Assembly: GCA_018644785.1 (NCBI GenBank)
Contig: JABGPV010000092.1
Location: 1 to 17,101, forward strand
Length of the DNA stretch: 17,101 bases
Source of the DNA: Deltaproteobacteria bacterium
Lineage (GTDB): Bacteria > Desulfobacterota > DSM-4660 > Desulfatiglandales > Desulfatiglandaceae
Reading direction: 5' to 3'
Under the pieces are notes generated by a model that was given only the letters and a program-made list of their open reading frames with translations, did no database searches and had not been told where the DNA came from. Positions 1 through 7,859 of the stretch are shown here, piece after piece (the first letter of the stretch is position 1; the number at the start of each line of letters is the position of its first letter). Made by a program: the position numbers and the translations under genes.

Positions 1-741
1 AGCAGCCAGGGGGAAGATATTGTTGCCGGACTGGTTCATTCACTGCCCGTGGGTAAGACCCAGCGAAAGCAGCTGAAACTGGAGGGCACATCGTTGCAGG
101 AAGCTTTCCCTGGTATTTACAAAAAAATACACGCCCTTGCCAGGGAGTTGCTGGGTAATCTTGGATTTGCTCACCAGGAAATTGAATTCACCTTCGAGTC
201 TGAAAAGCCGGAAGACCTGTATATCCTTCAGGTTCGCAACCAGAATATTCGGTGCGAAACCCATGTGAAAGTGTTTGAGCCCAGAATGGAAGATATGATG
301 CTTGTGGGCAGGGGTATCGGGATCGGAGGCGGTGCATTGAGCGGCATCCTGGCATTTGGAGATGATGACCTGGCGCTTTTTGCTGAAAAATATCCCGAGA
401 AAAAAACCATTCTTGTGAGACCTGATACGGTCCCGGACGATATCGGCATGATTTTCAAATGCGACGGCCTACTGACGGCCAGGGGAGGCATCACGAGCCA
501 TGCGGCGGTGACGGCCACGAAAATCGGGAAAATCTGCATTGTCAATTGTGCGGATTTATTTGTAAACGAAGACAGGAAGGAATGTAGTATCGGTGGTAAT
601 AAGTTTAAAGTGGGCGATGACATTTCCATCGATGGTCATCGCGGAAATATCTATCGCGGTAGTTACCCCATCAAGACTACCGAAATTGCACTTGACACGC
701 GGAATAAATATTCATCTGATGCATGTGAAGGAGGTTTCTAA
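1..741 (+). CDS. PPDK/PEP-synthase-like protein, 3' part (end of ATP-grasp plus phosphohistidine domain)
   Basis: The reading frame is open from the first base, so the gene starts upstream of the window; 246 residues are visible. The first residues (QGEDIVAG) match the ATP-grasp region of pyruvate phosphate dikinase, as does LYILQVRN near residue 75. The swivelling phosphohistidine domain follows, with TARGGITSHAAVTAT carrying the probable phosphorylated histidine at visible residue 167, and ends near GDDISIDGHRGNIYRG. In full-length PPDK or PEP synthase a PEP/pyruvate-binding TIM barrel of several hundred residues comes next. Here only about 30 residues follow before the stop, so that barrel is absent. 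The protein could relay phosphate from ATP to its histidine, but its final acceptor cannot be told from sequence. The stop overlaps the start of the GAPDH-like gene (TAATG), which suggests translational coupling. The family is clear; the reaction is not. Confidence 0.8.
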   Translation, partial: SSQGEDIVAGLVHSLPVGKTQRKQLKLEGTSLQEAFPGIYKKIHALARELLGNLGFAHQEIEFTFESEKPEDLYILQVRNQNIRCETHVKVFEPRMEDMMLVGRGIGIGGGALSGILAFGDDDLALFAEKYPEKKTILVRPDTVPDDIGMIFKCDGLLTARGGITSHAAVTATKIGKICIVNCADLFVNEDRKECSIGGNKFKVGDDISIDGHRGNIYRGSYPIKTTEIALDTRNKYSSDACEGGF

Positions 742-1982
742 TGTTTGACAACCAGAATCTTTTGGGAATTAACGGCTTGGGTCGAATTGCAAAGTTAACG
801 TTGTGGGAGCACATCCGGTTAAGACATTTTGATGGCTTTGTGGTGAATATCGGGCGGGAGGTGGGAACCGGACTTGAGGCTGTGGCCCACACCATCTCCA
901 GGGATTCCACCTATGGCAGTCTTGAACATTTCCTGTACGGGTACTCGGAAAACACCTTTGGCATCAAAATTCCGGATCCGGAAAAAGGGCTCATTGAAAT
1001 AGACGGGATGCCGGTTACCATTCTAAGGTCCGCCCGGAACCCCCGGGATATCAACTGGCGCCAATACGGGGTGCGCCTGGTGGTCGATTGCACGGGGGCC
1101 CACAAGGACCCGACCCTGCCTTCGGGGAGTGAGAAACCGAGTGTTCGGGGACATCTGGCTGCTGGAGCTGAGAAGGTGATTATCAGCGCTCCCACCAAAA
1201 TTGCCGACAAAGTTGCGAAAACGCCTGATGACTTCGGCATGTTTATCTACGGCATCAACCATCTCGATTTTGATCCCGCCAGGCACCATGTGATTTCCGC
1301 TGCAAGTTGCACGACAACCGGCCTGAGCCACATGATTAAACCCCTGCTGGAAAACAGCGAAACCAACAAAATTCTGACGGCTTCCATGTCGACCATCCAT
1401 GCGGCTACGAGCACCCAGAGCATTCTGGATTCGTCGCCCAAAGCAGGCGCTGAGGATCTCCGGAAGAATCGTTCCATTTTCAATAATATTATTCTGACGT
1501 CCACCGGAGCGGCCAAGGCCCTGGAGCAGGTTCTGCCCGAGATCCAGAAATTCGGTTTTATGGCGGATTCCGTCCGCATACCCACCAATACGGCGTCTTT
1601 GATCGTCTTAAACGTCACCTTTTCGTCACCCATGGAAGAATCCGGCCTGCCGGTGGTGAACCGCGAGTTTCTGAACAACATTTATAAAGAGGCGGCGGGT
1701 GGTTCTCAGAAAGGGTTGCTCGTTTTCAGTGAAAAACAGAATGTTTCAGCGGACGTCATCGGTTTTCAGGCGGCTGTAGTCCTGGAAGGGCATGATACGC
1801 ATACGCGTACGGGATTCCTGGATATACCATCGGAGATGTTGGCCCAGTGCGGATTGAAGGAGGCCTATGATGTGAGACTGCCGGTGACCCACGCCAAAAT
1901 TTTCGGATGGTACGACAACGAATACGGCAGCTATGTTTACAGTCTAGGCAAGCTGACGGTCTATATCGATAAACATATGTGA
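741..1982 (+). CDS. Divergent glyceraldehyde-3-phosphate dehydrogenase-like protein
   Basis: At 413 residues this is longer than the usual ~335 for GAPDH. The Rossmann start is GINGLGRIAK (residues 9-18). The catalytic cysteine is C190 in SAASCTTT, the general-base histidine is H220 in STIHAATSTQ, the phosphate-site region reads STGAAKALEQVLPE, and WYDNEYGSYVYS near the end is the family's C-terminal motif. RDSTYG and VVDCTG are also preserved. The loop after the second strand reads VVNIGRE where classical NAD-dependent enzymes have an aspartate (AIND), so cofactor choice may differ. The ATG overlaps the upstream stop, and GGAGG lies just before it. The likely role is oxidation of glyceraldehyde-3-phosphate or a related aldehyde phosphate in central carbon metabolism. 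Coupling to a PPDK-like phosphotransfer protein and the extra length argue against simply calling it gapA. Confidence 0.85.
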   Translation: MFDNQNLLGINGLGRIAKLTLWEHIRLRHFDGFVVNIGREVGTGLEAVAHTISRDSTYGSLEHFLYGYSENTFGIKIPDPEKGLIEIDGMPVTILRSARNPRDINWRQYGVRLVVDCTGAHKDPTLPSGSEKPSVRGHLAAGAEKVIISAPTKIADKVAKTPDDFGMFIYGINHLDFDPARHHVISAASCTTTGLSHMIKPLLENSETNKILTASMSTIHAATSTQSILDSSPKAGAEDLRKNRSIFNNIILTSTGAAKALEQVLPEIQKFGFMADSVRIPTNTASLIVLNVTFSSPMEESGLPVVNREFLNNIYKEAAGGSQKGLLVFSEKQNVSADVIGFQAAVVLEGHDTHTRTGFLDIPSEMLAQCGLKEAYDVRLPVTHAKIFGWYDNEYGSYVYSLGKLTVYIDKHM

Positions 1983-1992
1983 AAATTTGGCC

Positions 1993-2122
1993 TTGATCAT
2001 CGTTTCGGCTACCCTGCACCACCTGTATGATTGTGGCCTCTTGTAGGGGCAGGCCTTGTGCCTGCCCTGATCAGGGCGCCCACAAGGGGTGCCCCTACAA
2101 TCCTGGACAAAACGATGATCAA
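1993..2122. repeat. Nested palindromic repeat (possible MITE/REP-like element)
   Basis: An outer inverted pair, TTGATCATCGTTTCG (1993-2007) and CAAAACGATGATCAA (2108-2122), matches at 14 of 15 positions. Inside it lies a 60-base near-palindrome (2041-2100) with ends TTGTAGGGGCA and TGCCCCTACAA, centred on CCCTGATCAGGG, with 25 of 30 positions paired between halves. It fills most of the gap between the GAPDH-like and GTPase genes. As RNA it would form a long hairpin. No coding potential was seen inside it. Confidence 0.75.
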
Positions 2123-2152
2123 TGCTGAAAATTCCAGAGGAAAAAATAGAGT

Positions 2153-3694
2153 ATGCCTGAATCAAACCCCATTAAAAACCGCATCACGAGCCTGGAACAG
2201 CATTTAGAGGAAGAAAACCCCGTACTGGTGGATGTGGTCAGGAGTTTCAGAGAGCTTGATCTGGTGAGCCGGCAAATGGGTTTTTTTTCGAAAGAACAAT
2301 CCCATGCCTTTAGTGTGCCCTGGTGGCCCCTCATATCGGTACTCGGGGTTTATTCCTCGGGAAAATCCACTTTTATCAACCGTTATCTGGATTACAAGCT
2401 GCAGGATACGGGTAACCAGGCGGTGGATAACAAATTTACGGTGATTTGTTTCAGTGATGAAGAGAAGGTTCGGCAGCTTCCCGGTCTGGCCCTGGATGCG
2501 GATCCGCGATTTCCCCTGTACAGAATCACCGAAGCAATCGACGAGGCAACTCCCGGAGAGGGCCGGCGGGTCGATGCCTATCTTCAGCTGAAGACATGTC
2601 CCAGTGAAAAACTTCGGGGTAATATCATCATCGATTCTCCAGGATTTGATGCTGATGCACAGCGGACTGCGACGCTCAGGATTACCAACCATATTATCGA
2701 TCTGTCGGATCTTGTACTGGTCTTTTTTGACGCCCGACATCCGGAATCCGGCTCCATGAGCGATACCCTTGATACCCTGGTAAAGGGGACCATTCACAGA
2801 AATGATTCCAACAAATTTCTCTATATCCTTAACCAGATCGATATGACGGCCCGTGAAGACAATCCTGAACAGGTGTTCGCCGCCTGGCAGCGGGCCCTGG
2901 CACAGAAAGGCATGACCGCGGGGCGGTGCTACACCATCTATGATCCGGAAGCCGGAATGCCCATTGAGGACGAGGGATTGCAGGAGCGCTTTCTGCGTAA
3001 ACGGAATGAGGATGTCGCCAGAATTCAGGAGCGCATCGAGGAAGTCCGGGTGGCGAGGGCATACCGCATCGTGGGCATGCTGAATCAGCGGGCCAGTGCG
3101 CTTGAAAAAGAAGCGCTGCCCCGCATCCAGGCGTTCCTGGAGAACTGGCGCCGCCGTGTGTGCTGGCTGGACGGCATTTTCTTCGGGTTTTCGCTGGCTT
3201 GTTTCTTAGGTATTACCCTTTGGGCGGGGTATTGGAAGGGGTTTTCCCTGCAACTGCCCTACATGAGCACGGTAATGGCCAACCCCTGGGGAAAATGGAC
3301 TCTGGCGGCGCTTTTGGCGGCGTTGGTTGTTTATATCCATTTGCGGTTTCGAAGGTTTGCCGGGAAGCAGGCCATGCGAAAGATACTGGGGGGAATGGAT
3401 GAAAAGGAGGGTCACGAAAACTATATCCGTGCCTTTACAAAGAATACCTGCTGGTGGCGTAGTATTTTCAGGCGGAAGCCTGCCGGCTGGGGTCGCCGAA
3501 ATATGGCCCGTTTGGCGAAAGTGATTTCTGATGCCAACGGTTACGTGCAGAAGCTCAATGATGTCTATGCAAACCCTGCCGGAAAAACACCCGAAGAAGC
3601 CGGGCCTATGCCAGTAGAATCTGGTCCTATGGAGGATTCCTATTCAATCAGGCAAGACAGGGATACGGATTTGCCATTGGATGAGGGCGTGTAG
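2153..3694 (+). CDS. Dynamin-like membrane-associated GTPase
   Basis: The protein has 513 residues. The P-loop is GVYSSGKS (residues 65-72). A likely G2 threonine is at 96 (KFTVICF), the G3 motif is DSPG (161-164) preceded by four hydrophobic residues, and the G4 position reads NQID (227-230) in place of the usual N/TKxD. After a helical stretch (about 280-335, including EERIEEVRV-type charged repeats) come two predicted membrane segments, about 340-361 and 382-398, flanked by arginines. A short cytoplasmic helical region and an acidic tail follow. This layout (G domain, helices, membrane hairpin) fits bacterial dynamin-like or GTP-binding DUF-type proteins involved in membrane remodelling or stress; the exact role is unknown. 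The start is supported by AGAGGAAAA upstream. It stands alone after the palindromic repeat, so it is probably not co-transcribed with the GAPDH-like gene. Confidence 0.8.
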   Translation: MPESNPIKNRITSLEQHLEEENPVLVDVVRSFRELDLVSRQMGFFSKEQSHAFSVPWWPLISVLGVYSSGKSTFINRYLDYKLQDTGNQAVDNKFTVICFSDEEKVRQLPGLALDADPRFPLYRITEAIDEATPGEGRRVDAYLQLKTCPSEKLRGNIIIDSPGFDADAQRTATLRITNHIIDLSDLVLVFFDARHPESGSMSDTLDTLVKGTIHRNDSNKFLYILNQIDMTAREDNPEQVFAAWQRALAQKGMTAGRCYTIYDPEAGMPIEDEGLQERFLRKRNEDVARIQERIEEVRVARAYRIVGMLNQRASALEKEALPRIQAFLENWRRRVCWLDGIFFGFSLACFLGITLWAGYWKGFSLQLPYMSTVMANPWGKWTLAALLAALVVYIHLRFRRFAGKQAMRKILGGMDEKEGHENYIRAFTKNTCWWRSIFRRKPAGWGRRNMARLAKVISDANGYVQKLNDVYANPAGKTPEEAGPMPVESGPMEDSYSIRQDRDTDLPLDEGV

Positions 3695-3839
3695 ATTTCA
3701 CAGTCGAGAGGGCCGGGGCAGGATGATTAACGGTAGATGGCTTTTCTTCTTTCCTTAAATCAGCGATCAGCTTTTCCAATTGTTGATCATCTTCCCGTAT
3801 ACTGACCAAAATCTCTTGTACATCCAATATCTTTTCCAT
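3648..3839 (-). CDS. Possible small coiled-coil protein (hypothetical)
   Basis: This is a 63-residue minus-strand frame. The first ~32 residues form a charged amphipathic helix (LVSIREDDQQLEKLIADLRK) with heptad-like hydrophobics; the rest is proline-rich and probably disordered. A GAGG ribosome-binding-like sequence sits 8 bases before the ATG, and TAAAAT upstream could be a -10 box. The last 47 bases are antisense to the end of the GTPase gene, where the composition looks less protein-like. No family was recognised. The ribosome-binding site and helix favour a real gene; the short length and the overlap argue against it. Confidence 0.35.
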   Translation of the reverse strand: MEKILDVQEILVSIREDDQQLEKLIADLRKEEKPSTVNHPAPALSTVKSTRPHPMANPYPCLA

Positions 3840-4012
3840 TACACCCGCCTCATTTTACACAACGTTACCATTGCTCAATGCAAAAATTGTGCGAGAAACA
3901 TGATGGTGCCCAATGTTTTTGAAATATGCAACGATATCAATTGTTTATATGATATCCAAAAGCAGCGGATGTTTCTATGGCAAAAATAATAGGTTTTTCA
4001 TGTAGGTAAATT
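3695..4012. other. A/T-rich gap between the GTPase gene and the polA promoter
   Basis: Apart from the possible small minus-strand gene, no convincing coding sequence is visible here. An inverted repeat GATATCA (3933-3939) / TGATATC (3950-3956) with a 10-base loop lies in the middle, and CATTG-CT-CAATG near 3870 is a tiny hairpin. No clear terminator with a T-tract follows the GTPase stop. Confidence 0.4.
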
Positions 4013-4041
4013 TTGACACATGTGTCGTTTTAGTGCATCAT
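4013..4041 (+). promoter_or_regulatory. Probable sigma-70-type promoter of polA with a palindromic site on the -35 box
   Basis: A perfect TTGACA (4013-4018), a 17-base spacer and CATCAT (4036-4041, four of six consensus positions) put transcription start near 4048, about 45 bases before the polA ATG. The perfect 12-base palindrome GACACATGTGTC (4015-4026) covers most of the -35 box and is placed where a repressor could block polymerase. No regulator can be named. Confidence 0.5.
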
Positions 4042-4093
4042 CTTCCAATCATTAGCCCTTTACGGCTTAAAATCTAATTGAATATATATAACA

Positions 4094-6775
4094 ATGAAAA
4101 ATGATAGAAAAACAATCTACCTGCTGGATGGGAGCTCATATATTCACCGGGCTTATCACGCCATCAGGAACCTGCAAAACGCGAAGGGGTTTCCCACCAA
4201 TGCGATTTTCGGGTTCACAAAGATGATCCTCAAGCTTCTTTCGGATAAAAAGCCCGAACGTCTGGCCATTGTTTTTGATATGAAAGGTCCCACCTTCAGG
4301 CATGAAATCTACGAGGATTATAAAGCCAACCGTCCTCCCATGCCCCAGGACATGGTGGTTCAGTTGCCCTTCATCAGAAACGTGGTGAAAAACCTCGGAA
4401 TCGCCATGTTGGAAGAATCGGGTTTTGAGGCGGATGACATTATCGGAACCCTGGCGCGAGCGGGCGAGTCAGAAGGTTTTGATGTGGTGGTGATATCGGG
4501 TGACAAGGATTTCAGGCAGTTGATCGGACCACGCGTTTCCATGTGGGACACCATGAAGGACAAAATTACCGACTACGATTCCCTGAAAGCGGCTTACGGG
4601 TTTGAGCCGGAGAAATTTATTGATGTCATGGGCCTTTCGGGCGACAGTTCGGACAATATCCCCGGTGTTCGCGGTGTGGGCGAGAAGACAGCGGTATCGC
4701 TGGTGCAGGAATTCGGATCCTTCGAAGGGGTTTTTGAAAACCTGGGTGACATAAAGAAAAAGAAGTTGAAAGAAACCTTGAGTTTTTCTCGCGATGTGGC
4801 GCTCTTGAGCCGGAAACTGGTGACCATTGATCGTTTCGTTCCCATCTCTACGGATCTGGATGAACTCAGGGTGGGGGAATCGTCCCGGGAGGCACTGGCC
4901 GATATTTTCAGGGACCTTGAATTCAGGGATTTGTGGGACCGGTTTGCATCACGGGAGGAAGCGGTCCCGACGGAATATGAACTGTGCCTGAACATGAGGG
5001 ATGTGAAAACCCTTGCGGACAGGATCAGGTCAGCGGGGCTGCTCGCCATTGATACGGAAACCACCGGCACGGATCCCATGCAGGCTCATCTGGTGGGTGT
5101 CTCTTTTTGTTTGAAAGAAGGCAAAGCGTTTTACCTTCCTCTGATTCACCATTATCTGGGGGTTCCGGAGCAGGTCCCCTGGGTTGATGCGCGGGATGTT
5201 TTAAAAGAAGTTCTGGAAGATGATGCCATTTTGAAGGTGGGACAGAACATCAAATATGATGCCTGCGTGTTGAAGCGGCACGGGATAACGCTGGGCGGTA
5301 TTTCATTTGATACCATGATTGCCTCCTATGTGATTAACCCCGGTCTGAGGCAACACAACCTGGATGCCCTCTCGCAGCGCTATTTGAACCATAAAATGAT
5401 CGCTTTCAAGGATGTGGTGGGAAAGGGAAAGAATGCGCGCGGTTTTGCGGAGGTTTCGGTTGAGAAAGCCTGCGAGTATTCCTGTGAAGACGCGGACATG
5501 ACCCTTCGATTGAAAAAGGTTCTGGCGGAAAAAATCAGGGGAGAGAAAAACGAGGCGCTTTTTAATGATCTGGAAATGAAGCTTCTGCCCGTTCTCCTGG
5601 ACATGGAGATGACGGGCATCAAAATTGATACGGCGCTTTTTGAGGCCATGTCCGCCGACTTTGCTGTGGAGATGAAAGCGGTGGAACAAGCGATCCTGGC
5701 CGAGGCCGGTATGGAATTCAACCTTAACTCTCCGCAACAGCTGGGAAAGGTGTTGTTTGAAGTCCTGAAACTTCCCGGAGGAAAAAAGACCGCCAAAACC
5801 AAACGGTATTCCACGGATGTGAAGGTCCTTCAAAAACTCTCCGAATCCCACGGGATAGCCGTGGACCTGCTCCGTTTCAGGTCCCTGGCCAAACTGAAAT
5901 CCACCTACCTGGATGCCCTGGTCAAAATGGTGAATCCTGAAACCGGAAGGGTGCACACATCCTTTAACCAGACCGTTGCCGCCACGGGCCGGTTGAGCAG
6001 CAGCAATCCCAACTTGCAGAATATTCCCATCCGGGGTGAATCGGGAAGAAAGATTCGAAAGGGGTTTGTGGCCGATGTGGGGAAGATTCTGGTGGCGGCG
6101 GACTACAGTCAGATTGAATTGCGTGTATTTGCCCATTATTCAGAGGATCCCGCATTCATGGCGGCATTTGAAGAGGGCCAGGATATCCACGCCCGAACCG
6201 CCCTTGAGGTATTGGGGAATGAAACGGGTGAGGTTTCACCGGAAATGCGGCGCATTGCCAAGGCCATCAATTTCGGTATCATCTATGGCATGGGTCCTCA
6301 AAAACTGAGTGAAGCGTTGGGCATATCCAAACAGGTGGCCAGAGATTACATCGATGCCTACTATGATCGATACAAGGGCGTGAAACGATTTAAGGAAAAG
6401 GCCATTGAAACTGCCGAGAAAAATGGTTATGTCACCACCCTTTTTAATCGCAGACGCTATCTGCCGGATATTTCTCACAACAACAACAGGATCCGATCGG
6501 AAGCGGAGCGGATGGCGGTCAACACCCCCATTCAGGGGACGGCGGCGGATTTGATCAAAAAGGCCATGATACAGATCCGCAGCCGCCTGGCAGACGAGCG
6601 TTTCCAGTCCAAGATGCTTTTGCAGGTACATGATGAACTGGTCCTGGAGGCGCCGGCAGAAGAGGTGGACCGTCTTATTCCCATGATCAGGGAGGAGATG
6701 GAAGGGGTCTACCCGTTGCGAGTGCCCTTGAAGGTGGACATCAACCAGGGCCTCAATTGGGATGAGGCGCATTAA
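4094..6775 (+). CDS. polA: DNA polymerase I
   Basis: This is a complete 893-residue Pol I, acting in Okazaki-fragment processing and repair synthesis. The N-terminal 5'-3' flap exonuclease has D12 in YLLDGSSY, GDKDFRQLI, and a helix-hairpin-helix region GDSSDNIPGVRGVGEKTA. The proofreading domain keeps D320 and E322 in LAIDTETTG, plus NIKYD and CEDADMTLR, so 3'-5' exonuclease activity is probably retained, unlike in Thermus or many Gram-positive enzymes. The polymerase domain has motif A VAADYSQIELR (D670), the O-helix RRIAKAINFGIIYGMG, and motif C LQVHDELV (D847). Length is close to the E. coli protein (928). The ATG has no obvious Shine-Dalgarno sequence, only an A/T run before it. The stop is followed at once by a MITE-like element. 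Confidence 0.97.
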   Translation: MKNDRKTIYLLDGSSYIHRAYHAIRNLQNAKGFPTNAIFGFTKMILKLLSDKKPERLAIVFDMKGPTFRHEIYEDYKANRPPMPQDMVVQLPFIRNVVKNLGIAMLEESGFEADDIIGTLARAGESEGFDVVVISGDKDFRQLIGPRVSMWDTMKDKITDYDSLKAAYGFEPEKFIDVMGLSGDSSDNIPGVRGVGEKTAVSLVQEFGSFEGVFENLGDIKKKKLKETLSFSRDVALLSRKLVTIDRFVPISTDLDELRVGESSREALADIFRDLEFRDLWDRFASREEAVPTEYELCLNMRDVKTLADRIRSAGLLAIDTETTGTDPMQAHLVGVSFCLKEGKAFYLPLIHHYLGVPEQVPWVDARDVLKEVLEDDAILKVGQNIKYDACVLKRHGITLGGISFDTMIASYVINPGLRQHNLDALSQRYLNHKMIAFKDVVGKGKNARGFAEVSVEKACEYSCEDADMTLRLKKVLAEKIRGEKNEALFNDLEMKLLPVLLDMEMTGIKIDTALFEAMSADFAVEMKAVEQAILAEAGMEFNLNSPQQLGKVLFEVLKLPGGKKTAKTKRYSTDVKVLQKLSESHGIAVDLLRFRSLAKLKSTYLDALVKMVNPETGRVHTSFNQTVAATGRLSSSNPNLQNIPIRGESGRKIRKGFVADVGKILVAADYSQIELRVFAHYSEDPAFMAAFEEGQDIHARTALEVLGNETGEVSPEMRRIAKAINFGIIYGMGPQKLSEALGISKQVARDYIDAYYDRYKGVKRFKEKAIETAEKNGYVTTLFNRRRYLPDISHNNNRIRSEAERMAVNTPIQGTAADLIKKAMIQIRSRLADERFQSKMLLQVHDELVLEAPAEEVDRLIPMIREEMEGVYPLRVPLKVDINQGLNWDEAH

Positions 6776-6912
6776 CCACAAATGGCCAATTTGCCCGATT
6801 TCTGCGTCAGGCTCAAATTGTAATCCTCGAAATACCTTCAATGTATTCCTGCGGTTACAATTATCGCCTTCCTTGAACTCGAACAAGTTTTCTCATTTGT
6901 GGACGGAGACTA
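6776..6912. mobile_element. MITE-like palindromic element, copy 1
   Basis: The sequence directly after the polA stop is nearly identical to 13251-13386. It begins CCACAAATGGCCAATTTGCC and ends CATTTGTGGACGGAGACTA, so the core is bounded by CCACAAATG and its reverse complement. The inside is also roughly self-complementary: AATTGTAAT near the left pairs with ATTACAATT-like sequence near the right. The outermost left bases seen in copy 2 are missing or diverged here. It encodes no transposase, so any movement would need an enzyme supplied elsewhere. It should not be read as part of the downstream radical-SAM gene. Confidence 0.85.
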
Positions 6913-6926
6913 ACACAGGGGTAATT

Positions 6927-7859
6927 ATGTCGTATATTTTCGGCCCGGTTCCTTCCAGGCGACTGGGTTTGTCACTGGGGGTGGATTTGATCCCTCACAA
7001 GACCTGTACCTTTGACTGCCTCTACTGTGAGGTGGGCAGAACAACAAACAGGACCATCACTTGCAGACCGTTCGCCCCTGTGGATGAGATACTGCGTCAG
7101 CTTGCCGGCAGGCTTGCGGAATGTTCCCCTGACGTGATCACCCTGGCGGGCTCAGGTGAACCGACACTTCATTCTGAAATCCACCATATCATTTCAGGCA
7201 TCAGGGAATTGACCGATACCCGTATCGCAATTCTCACCAACGGATCCCTTTTCTGGGACGGTGCTGTGCGGAAACGTGTTCTGGGGGCGGACCTGATCAT
7301 GCCCACCCTGTCCAGTGCCGTTTCAAGCACATTTCAAACGATCCATCGTCCCCATGCTGACCTGACACTGGATCGCATTGTGGGCGGTTTGAAACAGTTG
7401 AGAGCGGAATTTGATGGCCTTATCTACCTGGAAGTCATTCTCCTGGCAGGGATTAATGATACCGAAGAAGAGATGAGGCCCTTGAAGCCGTTGATACGGC
7501 AGGTTGAACCGGAAAAGATTCAGTTGAACACCGTGGTACGTCCCCCGGCGGATGTTTGCGCCAAAGCCCTTGACGGTAAGAGACTGGAAGAGATAACGCT
7601 TTTTCTGGGGGAGGGCGCGGAAATTGTGGTGGATATCGGCGCTGCACAAGGCGCCATGGCGCGCGATACGAAAGCAAAGGGACTGCTGGAGATGGTCCGA
7701 AGAAGGCCCCTTAGGCTAAAGGATATCGCCAATTCCATGGGGTTATCCATTGATGAAGTGGAGAGCATGGTTAAAGGGCTGCTCATCAAGGGTTATCTTC
7801 GCCGTCAGGACCACTCGGGGGAGATTTTTTATATGGGCAATGAAGTGGATCGAAGCTGA
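6927..7859 (+). CDS. Radical SAM protein with C-terminal winged-helix-like domain
   Basis: The protein has 310 residues. The opening FGPVPSRRLGLSLGVDLIP and the cluster motif CTFDCLYC (C27, C31, C34; CX3CX2C) identify a radical SAM enzyme of the COG0731 type. LAGSGEPTLHSE is the SAM-binding GGE-like motif. The barrel runs to about residue 235. The last ~65 residues (from LLEMVRRRPLRLKDIA) look like a winged-helix module ending in a beta wing. A longer frame opens at 6762, but those 55 codons are translated MITE; the ATG at 6927 has AGGGG eight bases upstream and starts exactly where family similarity begins. The substrate is unknown. The next gene remnant overlaps its 3' end. Confidence 0.85.
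   Translation: MSYIFGPVPSRRLGLSLGVDLIPHKTCTFDCLYCEVGRTTNRTITCRPFAPVDEILRQLAGRLAECSPDVITLAGSGEPTLHSEIHHIISGIRELTDTRIAILTNGSLFWDGAVRKRVLGADLIMPTLSSAVSSTFQTIHRPHADLTLDRIVGGLKQLRAEFDGLIYLEVILLAGINDTEEEMRPLKPLIRQVEPEKIQLNTVVRPPADVCAKALDGKRLEEITLFLGEGAEIVVDIGAAQGAMARDTKAKGLLEMVRRRPLRLKDIANSMGLSIDEVESMVKGLLIKGYLRRQDHSGEIFYMGNEVDRS

Noticed and set aside
3780..3989. 69-residue + strand frame in the gap before polA
   Set aside because: There is no ribosome-binding site, the composition is erratic, and it is antisense to the better supported small minus-strand frame.
4059..4088. Second polA promoter (TTTACG with TATATA) giving a near-leaderless transcript
   Set aside because: Both boxes match the consensus at only four of six positions, and the region is A/T-rich, so chance is likely.
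5303..6136. 277-residue minus-strand frame inside polA
   Set aside because: It lies opposite the conserved proofreading and polymerase domains and has a histidine/glutamine-rich mix typical of an antisense shadow.
6236..6886. Long minus-strand frame across the polA end and the MITE
   Set aside because: It is antisense to strongly conserved polymerase motifs and to a repeat; no start support and no family resemblance.
6762..6926. N-terminal extension of the radical-SAM frame starting at 6762
   Set aside because: These 55 codons are translation of the MITE-like repeat, which recurs at 13251. The ATG at 6927 has a ribosome-binding site and matches the family start.
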